From Thereva unica (lineage: Eukaryota > Arthropoda > Insecta > Diptera > Therevidae), in contig OX465283.1 in the NCBI GenBank assembly GCA_949987705.1, positions 47,220,953 to 47,284,952 of the forward strand: 64,000 nt of DNA, read 5' to 3'. Position numbers and translations under genes: made by a program. Of this stretch, positions 46,401 through 54,700 are shown piece after piece (the first letter of the stretch is position 1; every line of letters begins with the position of its first letter). The notes beneath the pieces were generated by a model, which saw only the letters and a program-made list of their open reading frames with translations, searched no databases and was not told where the DNA came from.

Positions 46401-48075
46401 CTCCAGTGAATGGAATCTAATCGCATTCTACAACATGGAGCCATTTTGGCAAGAGCTTTACACGCTTCAACAATTTATCAGCAAGTTACAAGAAATATGC
46501 GGCCAACTAGAACAACCTGAGCTTTGCCTTCAAACGATGGCACAGTTTCAACAGCTTATGGGCGACTTGTCAAAAAATAACGAGTTACTCGTAAAGCAGC
46601 CTGACCACAAACGCAAACGGAGAGGCGCACTAAATTTCATTGGAAACATGGCCAATGCGCTGTTCGGAGTTTTAGACTCCGAATACGCTAAAGAAATGTC
46701 CATGACTATCCAAAAGGTCGAGAGAAACGAGCTTCATCTCTCAGAATTAGTGAAGAATCAAACCTCGCTAATAGATGCAACAATAAATGTGATGAGAAAT
46801 GACCAGGAGTCCATTAGAGCAAAATTGCTGTCCGTAGATGATCACATCAACCAACTGATTACAGGATTAACAACCATCCAACAGGAACTACAACAAAAGC
46901 AGCTCTCACAACTCTTCACGACAGTAGCAATTCAAACCATGTTACTCGCGTCCAATTTTCTTCGCATTCAAAATACCATTTTGGATGTGCTAGTCGATAC
47001 GCACCATGGGAGAATAAGCCCTCTACTCATAACACCATCTCAACTCCGCGAGGAGATCAATAAAATCAAAATCCACCTTCCAGCGTCACTGAAACTGCCA
47101 GCAGTACCGGAGAATATATTAAGCTTTTACAGCCTCATCACTGTCACTGGAAAAGCAGAACCAAATCACATTATTTTCAAAATTTCGCTACCACTGCTGG
47201 CGTCGGAAAACTTAGAACTCTTCCATATAGTACCAGTTCCAGTACAAATGAACGATACATTCATAGCAATCCAACCATCATTCCCATACCTAATAATGAA
47301 TCTCTACAGGGATAAATATTACCCAGTGACGGATCAAGAGCTTCTTTCATGTATTTTCTTCAACAGAGAAAGATATCTCTGCAAGCAGAATCATCCGTTG
47401 TACAGAAGAGGCTCTAATGTTAGCGCCTGCGAAATGAACTTCATCAATGAAGACCAACAATCGCCGTTATGTCATGTCGTCAAGACCGAAAACAGGGCAC
47501 ATTGGATACAACTACGAGCAACCAACCAATGGATATATTCCTTGAAGGAGAGGACAGCGCTGAATGTAGTATGCGGTGATAAAACAACAAAATTCTATAT
47601 AGAAAAATCAGGACTGTTAAGGATAATGGCCGATTGCGTTATTAAACAGCAACAGTTAACAATACAGGGACACAAATTGTATCCAACGACGGTGCGACTC
47701 TCATTCACTCCATCACAGAATCTAACTGAAAATTTAACAAGCAAACAGCTTCAACCAATAGTACTTCAGACACACGATTATTCACCTCATTTTGAAGAGT
47801 TGGCCGAAATAAAGAAGAAACTCTTGGAGGTACATAGTGAACTCCCAGCAACGCTTGATCATCATGAGATTCATCAATACTCTATAGCTTACTTCAGTCT
47901 ACTCCTCATCATAATTTTAAGCGCATACCTCATATGGAGACACAGAATAGCTTTATGGTCCAGCAGCACTAAGCCCAAGGAGATAATTGAGTCGCCGCAA
48001 CCTGACGACAACCACTACAACACATCAACCAGAAACAGGGACTTCACCGCCAACTTTGATTCAAAATCCTGTTGA
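40498..48075 (+). CDS. BEL/Pao Gag-Pol-Env-like polyprotein, copy 1
   Basis: One uninterrupted frame of 2525 codons. Gag: acidic Glu/Lys-rich stretch (about 110-135), DUF1759-like capsid region (about 262-430), then Cys/His knuckles (C469-P-S-C, C502-x2-C-x4-H-x4-C515). Protease: LLDSGSQLSF with Asp610. RT: VFDASAKT, FTADIEKMY, then YVDD at 1016-1019. RNase H: FTDASE with Asp1194. Integrase: His-His-Cys-Cys zinc region from about 1501, core Asp1571 (GVDFCGP), Asp1636 (CDNGTNF), Glu1690 (GLWEAAVK); then a DUF5641-like tail (about 1775-1860). Env-like part from Met1924: signal-peptide-like LLLTCLILPTTWA, basic site KRKRR before Gly2043, then NFIGNMANALFG, several N-x-S/T sites and a membrane anchor near 2462-2480. 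The start ATG is the first long-frame Met, about 107 nt after the LTR. No disabling break is visible. Confidence 0.93.
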   Translation: MHEIIMDMERLSQMQKETGGEIERISNNYTKTPIDRRTSSYMNTKLRELGDLWTMFEATDSEIRTNHADKVNHPYFFQEYYRQIQKGYEKVINDIKQRLESLRTVGQATNQPGVVIEEERDKEEGDEEEPHKTSSAAGAIPKHHRYEAKKEQRADLTINTRKLMILSTAMRKILKTTGDAISPLPECYCNLQIKRIESRWNEISTLHTAIWSQLSESSLEHYNIEEYFSLEEEVQTALLQLYGQLKTSKTTVESTIKNSSAVKLPKVTLPKFDGDYLKWRQFRDLFTELIHNQNIADCHKMWYLKTSLLGEAEKLIRHYTTSDANYMSAWKVINDRYENTRLLATALISKLLSQPSQSNESATAIKSMHDTTWECLLGLQNLQLDTSHWDPLLLHILQRKMDRNTLTLWEQSLANPRALPTLTDFLKFLEIRFQSLEALGGKSKSIEERPKQQTTLKTFSSMVTTSHSCPSCKGQHALYACNKFLQSTPADRLKTVRANKLCINCLKSGHSYYNCTSRACTKCSRRHNTLLHLEDTTSNSKVTKMDVPKEPTAQTNNKVATAQQASGGGPSASLTANSVQPIKGYVLLGSALVNVSNQVGKSIQCRALLDSGSQLSFLTEHSAKRLNLRMESTQTNIEMIGRQSQKTHQRAAINLHSRINGFNASIEVQIIPSIISPQPTCLIDISTWSIPHNIALADPHFNETGEIDLLIGAELYHSLLAVGQIKLCDTLPILQNTVFGWVVGGKIHDAVSQQATCGICSEDERLSEQIERFWQLEDVDSTDRSLSVIDHQCEVNFNETCTRDNSGRFTVNLPMRKDPQTLGESKEIAYRRFLSVERKLTLNPELREQYCAFMREYEQLGHMREIDVNTISKPYYFLPHHAVIKPESSITKLRVVFDASAKTTTGISLNDILHIGPIIQEDVYTILLRFRLPRYVFTADIEKMYRQIRIAEEQQRYQLIWWRHHPQDKIRCFQLTTVTYGTACAPYLAIRCLQKLAEEESHSYPLALQTIKQNFYVDDVLAGSDSLMEAVEKKSQLQKLLHLGGFKLRKWCANHPQLLQGIGPEDQELQLDFSSMTEEHVKTMGLTWSPKTDIFRVRFNGTPHHRITKRTVVSDIAHLFDPLGIVAPIVVVAKLFSQRLWALKIDWDAALPQEHHSYWTRFKEDLAVLNDVTVPRHVFAQRSPKSLQIHIFTDASERAFGAVAYIRSINKDNIITVRLLCAKSRVAPLKQHTLPRLELCAAKLGAELGNRIRVDLNLKGESMYFWTDSEITLAWINTSSAKLQTFVANRVAAIQTLTRAQQWRHVTSKQNPADVLSRGTTPQKLISDNLWFYGPIFIHGAESSWPPPYEKGRQDLLELRKGVVTSALQITDTHFIDIINHRNSFKRLQRIVAYVLRFAKGLRKDKPRSIQITAEEMGSAKYTIMKAIQESEFKGDINHLRKYGEVSKNSSLAGLTPFIDHDGVVRVGGRLEAADLPYDSKHPILLPYGHSLTKTILNEIHVDNLHIGPQGLLGITRQQFWPIKGKTLVRSVVQHCVHCAKAKPILLQQLMGNLPPARVQPARPFINSGVDFCGPVWTHFKIRGKRPVKAYIAVFCCFSTKAVHLEIVSDMTTEGFIGALKRFTARRGHCRHIYCDNGTNFVGARNQLTELQQLIQSEDSINRIVTTCSSRGTDFHMIPPRAPHFGGLWEAAVKSAKHLLQSTLVAASLTYEEMETVVTEVEAILNSRPLTPMSTNPNDLMALTPGHFLIGEPLTSTVDSHAKPPNVNLLTRWKLVTHLKNEFWRRWQKEYLNELQYRAKWRQRSQNIKQGDMVIIKEDNTPPLRWLLGRILQTHAGNDGLVRVADVKTSTGVLRRPIHKLAPLPIENPEARSEEESKAREESSELHQPSDPLGPQSTTSTEENRPNEKHTTESPPRKKIRGSMGSAIMTLLLTCLILPTTWATPVEITPFKNQPGIYFENLGPSNIISSEWNLIAFYNMEPFWQELYTLQQFISKLQEICGQLEQPELCLQTMAQFQQLMGDLSKNNELLVKQPDHKRKRRGALNFIGNMANALFGVLDSEYAKEMSMTIQKVERNELHLSELVKNQTSLIDATINVMRNDQESIRAKLLSVDDHINQLITGLTTIQQELQQKQLSQLFTTVAIQTMLLASNFLRIQNTILDVLVDTHHGRISPLLITPSQLREEINKIKIHLPASLKLPAVPENILSFYSLITVTGKAEPNHIIFKISLPLLASENLELFHIVPVPVQMNDTFIAIQPSFPYLIMNLYRDKYYPVTDQELLSCIFFNRERYLCKQNHPLYRRGSNVSACEMNFINEDQQSPLCHVVKTENRAHWIQLRATNQWIYSLKERTALNVVCGDKTTKFYIEKSGLLRIMADCVIKQQQLTIQGHKLYPTTVRLSFTPSQNLTENLTSKQLQPIVLQTHDYSPHFEELAEIKKKLLEVHSELPATLDHHEIHQYSIAYFSLLLIIILSAYLIWRHRIALWSSSTKPKEIIESPQPDDNHYNTSTRNRDFTANFDSKSC
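46267..48075 (+). other. Envelope-like glycoprotein region of copy 1
   Basis: The last 602 codons of the copy 1 polyprotein, from Met1924. They show an N-terminal hydrophobic signal, a furin-type KRKRR site (2038-2042) followed by a hydrophobic glycine-containing fusion-peptide-like segment, coiled-coil-prone sequence (about 2060-2130), multiple N-glycosylation sequons, conserved-looking Cys and a C-terminal membrane span with a short basic tail. This plan fits the baculovirus F/errantivirus Env family. It is fused in frame to Pol. Expression might use polyprotein cleavage or a spliced mRNA starting at this Met; I found no clear splice pair. Homology is by pattern only. Confidence 0.75.
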
Positions 48076-48089
48076 ATACATCATTCAAC

Positions 48090-48099
48090 GGGGGGAGAA
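48090..48099 (+). other. Polypurine tract, unit 1
   Basis: GGGGGGAGAA lies directly against the start of LTR 2 and would prime plus-strand synthesis. The identical tract at 56347-56356 precedes LTR 3. Confidence 0.85.
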
Positions 48100-48648
48100 T
48101 GTTGAGGAATCAATCATCATTATACTAACATTTAAATTAATTCATAATATTAATTCATAATTCATATTTGCTTAATCTCTAAAATAAATCCAAAAAAAAA
48201 ACAAAACCTAATCATATATCATAAATTCATTCTTTCTCATAGAAGAATTTTATTATCATCCAAAACGTAATCTGATATTTCATTTTTAATGTATCTGGCG
48301 CAAATTGCCAGACGTAATAAGACACCAATTTTAAATGCAACTGGCGTAAATTGCTGCGAGAGCAATTTACGATACCTATGAGAAAGAATGAATTTATGAT
48401 TCTATGGGAAAATTCTTCCCTCAAAAATTGCAGATTTAGGAATAAGTTATTTTTGTATAAAAGTCAGTTTTTTAAATAAAGTTGTCAGTTGTTTTTCAGC
48501 ATTAAAACAGCGAGTTTCAATCATTTTTCTAAATATTCAAGTGTACTGGTCTATGAGCCTTTGCACTAAACTACAAGGGTCTAGGTTTATGTGCCTTAGA
48601 CCAATTTATTTTCAATTATAACAAAGCGAAATAAAAGAATTTCGTACA
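48100..48648 (+). repeat. BEL/Pao LTR 2 (shared middle LTR)
   Basis: 549 bp and the same as LTR 1 by eye. It serves as 3' LTR of unit 1 and 5' LTR of unit 2. Bounded by the polypurine tract on the left and the primer-binding site on the right, with no target duplication, so this is not a separate insertion. Confidence 0.95.
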
Positions 48649-48652
48649 TTTT

Positions 48653-48670
48653 TGGTGACCCCGAGTATTC
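48653..48670 (+). other. Primer-binding site, unit 2
   Basis: Same TGGTGACCCCGAG sequence, 4 nt after LTR 2. Confidence 0.75.
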
Positions 48671-48754
48671 GGAAGGAAGTTAGACAATTTTTCATTCAAC
48701 ATTTTCATCATCGGCATCATTATCTGACCGTAATTTATATCAAGGAAAGTTCAC

Positions 48755-51700
48755 GTGCACGAGATCATCATGGATATGGAGCGATTGTCTCAGATGCAAA
48801 AGGAGACTGGAGGAGAAATCGAGAGAATCTCCAACAACTACACAAAGACCCCCATTGACCGGAGGACCTCATCGTATATGAACACCAAATTACGAGAGCT
48901 AGGAGACTTATGGACAATGTTCGAGGCTACGGACAGCGAGATCCGGACAAATCACGCCGATAAAGTTAATCACCCCTACTTTTTTCAAGAGTACTACCGT
49001 CAAATACAGAAAGGTTATGAAAAGGTTATTAATGACATCAAGCAGCGTCTTGAATCGCTCAGGACCGTCGGTCAAGCCACAAACCAGCCTGGAGTAGTCA
49101 TTGAAGAAGAACGCGATAAAGAAGAAGGCGATGAAGAAGAACCTCATAAGACGTCTAGCGCAGCTGGCGCTATTCCAAAGCATCATCGCTATGAAGCGAA
49201 GAAAGAACAACGTGCTGACTTAACAATCAATACAAGAAAACTCATGATTCTAAGTACAGCAATGCGGAAAATACTAAAGACTACTGGTGATGCCATCAGT
49301 CCTCTGCCAGAGTGTTACTGCAACCTGCAAATTAAGAGAATTGAAAGTCGCTGGAACGAGATCTCAACGCTTCATACAGCAATTTGGAGTCAGCTTAGTG
49401 AATCATCGCTGGAACATTACAACATCGAGGAGTACTTTAGTCTGGAAGAAGAGGTTCAAACAGCACTCCTACAGCTATATGGTCAATTGAAGACTTCCAA
49501 AACAACAGTAGAGTCAACAATTAAGAACTCTTCAGCCGTCAAGCTGCCTAAGGTAACTTTACCAAAGTTCGATGGTGATTACCTGAAGTGGCGCCAGTTT
49601 CGAGACCTATTTACGGAACTGATTCACAACCAAAACATTGCAGATTGCCACAAGATGTGGTATCTAAAGACAAGCCTGCTGGGAGAAGCAGAAAAGCTTA
49701 TCAGACACTATACAACCTCAGATGCCAACTATATGTCAGCCTGGAAGGTCATCAATGATCGATACGAAAACACCAGATTATTAGCAACAGCATTGATAAG
49801 CAAACTTCTGTCTCAACCGAGCCAATCAAATGAAAGTGCAACAGCCATTAAGTCGATGCACGACACAACATGGGAATGCTTATTAGGACTTCAAAACCTA
49901 CAACTTGACACTTCGCATTGGGATCCATTGCTCCTGCATATCCTACAAAGAAAGATGGACAGAAATACACTCACGTTATGGGAGCAGTCACTAGCTAATC
50001 CGAGAGCACTACCAACACTCACAGATTTTCTCAAGTTTCTAGAAATCCGGTTCCAGTCGCTAGAGGCACTGGGAGGCAAATCCAAGTCGATAGAAGAAAG
50101 GCCAAAACAGCAAACAACATTAAAAACGTTTTCCTCCATGGTGACGACAAGTCATAGTTGTCCTTCATGCAAGGGACAACACGCACTGTATGCGTGTAAC
50201 AAATTTCTTCAGTCAACACCAGCCGATCGCCTAAAAACAGTAAGGGCAAACAAACTCTGCATCAATTGTCTTAAATCAGGACACAGCTACTACAATTGCA
50301 CATCTAGAGCCTGCACCAAATGCTCACGAAGGCATAACACTCTCTTGCATCTGGAAGACACAACATCAAACAGCAAAGTTACCAAGATGGACGTCCCAAA
50401 GGAACCTACAGCACAAACAAACAACAAAGTTGCGACAGCTCAGCAAGCCTCGGGGGGAGGACCTTCAGCTTCTCTGACAGCGAATTCAGTCCAACCAATT
50501 AAGGGATATGTTTTATTAGGCTCAGCTCTTGTGAATGTTAGCAATCAAGTAGGCAAGAGCATTCAATGCAGAGCCCTTCTTGACAGTGGGTCCCAGTTGA
50601 GTTTCCTAACTGAACATTCAGCCAAGAGATTAAACCTAAGGATGGAATCCACGCAGACCAACATCGAAATGATTGGCCGGCAAAGCCAAAAGACACATCA
50701 ACGAGCAGCTATCAATTTACACTCCAGAATCAATGGCTTCAACGCTTCCATCGAAGTCCAGATCATACCCAGCATAATTTCTCCACAACCTACCTGTTTG
50801 ATTGACATTTCTACTTGGTCAATACCTCATAATATAGCTCTCGCTGATCCACATTTCAACGAAACAGGGGAGATTGATCTTCTAATAGGTGCTGAATTAT
50901 ACCATTCTCTCCTTGCAGTAGGACAGATTAAGCTATGTGACACCTTGCCGATTTTGCAGAATACCGTGTTCGGGTGGGTCGTTGGCGGCAAGATACATGA
51001 TGCTGTTTCTCAACAAGCGACTTGTGGTATTTGCTCTGAAGATGAACGATTAAGCGAACAAATTGAAAGATTCTGGCAGCTGGAAGACGTTGACAGCACA
51101 GATCGTTCGCTCTCGGTCATAGATCATCAATGCGAAGTTAACTTCAATGAAACATGCACAAGAGATAACTCAGGACGGTTTACAGTGAACCTACCAATGC
51201 GAAAGGATCCACAGACGCTTGGCGAGTCCAAGGAGATAGCCTATCGAAGATTTTTAAGCGTAGAACGGAAACTCACTTTGAATCCAGAGCTAAGGGAACA
51301 ATACTGCGCATTCATGCGCGAGTATGAACAATTAGGACACATGCGAGAAATTGATGTCAACACAATAAGCAAACCTTATTATTTCTTGCCACATCACGCA
51401 GTCATAAAGCCCGAAAGTTCCATTACCAAATTACGAGTCGTGTTTGACGCCTCAGCCAAGACGACAACAGGGATTTCGCTAAATGATATTCTCCACATAG
51501 GGCCAATAATCCAAGAGGACGTGTACACTATATTATTACGCTTCCGTCTTCCACGATATGTCTTTACCGCCGACATCGAAAAGATGTATAGGCAAATAAG
51601 AATAGCCGAGGAACAACAAAGATACCAACTGATATGGTGGCGCCACCATCCGCAAGACAAGATTCGGTGCTTTCAACTGACTACAGTAACATACGGCACC

Positions 51701-54700
51701 GCCTGCGCACCATATCTAGCGATACGATGTCTCCAGAAACTAGCCGAAGAAGAATCCCACAGCTACCCATTAGCACTACAGACCATCAAACAAAATTTCT
51801 ATGTAGACGATGTACTAGCTGGATCTGATAGCCTGATGGAAGCAGTAGAAAAGAAATCACAACTACAAAAGCTGCTACATCTAGGTGGTTTCAAATTAAG
51901 AAAATGGTGTGCCAATCACCCACAGCTTCTGCAAGGAATTGGGCCAGAAGACCAGGAATTGCAGTTGGACTTCAGCAGTATGACAGAAGAGCATGTGAAA
52001 ACTATGGGATTGACATGGTCTCCAAAAACAGATATATTCCGCGTTAGATTCAATGGCACCCCACATCATCGAATAACTAAACGCACAGTGGTATCAGACA
52101 TAGCCCATCTTTTTGACCCGTTGGGCATAGTGGCTCCAATAGTGGTCGTTGCAAAACTGTTTTCTCAAAGATTATGGGCACTTAAGATAGACTGGGACGC
52201 TGCCCTACCACAAGAGCATCATTCCTACTGGACTAGGTTCAAAGAAGACTTGGCTGTATTAAACGACGTCACAGTTCCTAGACACGTCTTTGCCCAGAGA
52301 AGTCCGAAGTCATTACAAATCCACATATTCACCGACGCCTCAGAAAGAGCATTTGGGGCAGTTGCTTACATTCGGTCCATCAATAAGGACAACATCATTA
52401 CCGTACGGCTACTGTGTGCAAAATCAAGAGTTGCACCATTGAAGCAGCATACATTACCCCGTTTAGAACTTTGTGCAGCTAAACTAGGTGCCGAACTAGG
52501 CAACAGAATTCGAGTCGACCTTAACCTCAAGGGAGAATCGATGTACTTTTGGACTGACTCCGAAATTACGTTAGCATGGATCAACACAAGCTCAGCCAAA
52601 CTTCAAACATTTGTGGCAAACAGAGTGGCAGCAATACAAACACTTACCAGAGCACAGCAGTGGCGTCACGTAACCTCCAAGCAAAACCCAGCAGATGTAC
52701 TGTCCCGAGGCACCACACCACAGAAGCTGATCTCAGACAATTTATGGTTCTACGGCCCCATTTTTATTCACGGCGCAGAATCAAGCTGGCCTCCACCATA
52801 TGAAAAGGGGAGGCAAGATTTATTGGAACTAAGAAAAGGTGTAGTAACGTCAGCACTCCAGATCACAGACACACATTTCATCGACATTATTAATCATAGA
52901 AATTCATTCAAAAGGCTTCAGAGAATAGTAGCTTATGTGCTACGGTTCGCCAAGGGCTTGAGGAAGGACAAACCACGTAGCATTCAAATCACAGCTGAAG
53001 AGATGGGAAGTGCTAAATACACAATCATGAAAGCGATACAGGAATCAGAGTTCAAAGGTGATATAAATCATCTAAGAAAATATGGAGAAGTGTCAAAGAA
53101 TAGCTCCTTGGCCGGTCTCACCCCATTCATTGATCATGATGGTGTCGTAAGGGTTGGCGGAAGACTGGAGGCCGCTGATCTTCCATACGATTCAAAACAT
53201 CCAATTTTGCTACCTTATGGCCACTCATTGACAAAGACCATCCTGAAGGAGATTCATGTGGATAACCTTCATATTGGTCCACAAGGTTTACTGGGGATCA
53301 CACGGCAGCAGTTCTGGCCAATAAAAGGCAAAACATTAGTAAGGTCGGTCGTGCAGCATTGTGTTCACTGTGCTAAAGCTAAGCCGATACTATTGCAACA
53401 ACTAATGGGAAATCTTCCGCCAGCACGAGTACAGCCAGCAAGACCCTTCATCAATTCTGGAGTTGACTTCTGCGGTCCTGTTTGGACACACTTTAAGATC
53501 CGAGGTAAACGTCCTGTCAAAGCTTACATCGCAGTTTTCTGCTGTTTTTCGACGAAGGCCGTACATCTAGAGATTGTCAGTGATATGACTACAGAAGGTT
53601 TCATTGGCGCATTAAAAAGGTTTACAGCAAGAAGAGGTCACTGCCGCCACATTTACTGCGACAATGGCACCAATTTCGTGGGTGCAAGAAATCAATTGAC
53701 CGAATTACAACAACTTATTCAATCTGAAGATTCAATTAACAGAATCGTAACAACATGCAGCTCCAGAGGTACTGATTTTCACATGATACCACCACGAGCT
53801 CCACACTTTAGTGGCCTGTGGGAAGCTGCCGTTAAGTCAGCGAAGCATTTACTTCAATCAACGTTAGTAGCCGCCTCGCTTACCTACGAGGAGATGGAGA
53901 CAGTTGTAACAGAGGTGGAGGCCATTCTGAATTCAAGACCTCTTACCCCAATGTCTACAAATCCCAATGATTTGATGGCACTCACTCCAGGCCATTTTTT
54001 AATAGGGGAGCCCCTAACGTCAACCGTGGACTCTCACGCCAAACCTCCGAACGTAAATCTTCTCACACGGTGGAAACTTGTCACACATCTTAAAAATGAA
54101 TTCTGGCGCAGATGGCAGAAGGAATACTTGAACGAGCTTCAATATCGTGCCAAGTGGAGACAACGATCACAAAACATCAAACAAGGCGACATGGTCATAA
54201 TCAAGGAAGACAATACTCCTCCGTTACGCTGGTTACTAGGACGAATATTACAAACTCACGCTGGAAATGACGGTCTCGTCCGTGTTGCTGATGTTAAAAC
54301 ATCTACAGGGGTGCTACGCCGCCCCATCCACAAACTAGCACCTCTACCAATAGAGAATCCTGAAGCAAGGAGCGAGGAAGAATCCAAAGCAAGAGAAGAA
54401 TCCTCAGAGTTGCATCAGCCATCGGACCCCCTTGGACCCCAGTCAACAACGTCTACTGAAGAAAACAGACCCAACGAAAAGCACACAACTGAGTCACCGC
54501 CAAGGAAGAAAATAAGAGGCTCAATGGGATCTGCCATCATGACATTACTTCTCACTTGTTTAATTCTTCCTACAACTTGGGCTACCCCCGTTGAAATAAC
54601 ACCTTTCAAAAATCAACCGGGAATCTATTTTGAAAATTTGGGACCATCAAATATCATCTCCAGTGAATGGAATCTAATCGCATTCTACAACATGGAGCCA

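Noticed and set aside
48100..48648. Middle LTR as an independent solo LTR or second insertion into the first element
   Set aside because: It is joined exactly to a polypurine tract and a primer-binding site, with no target duplication around it.
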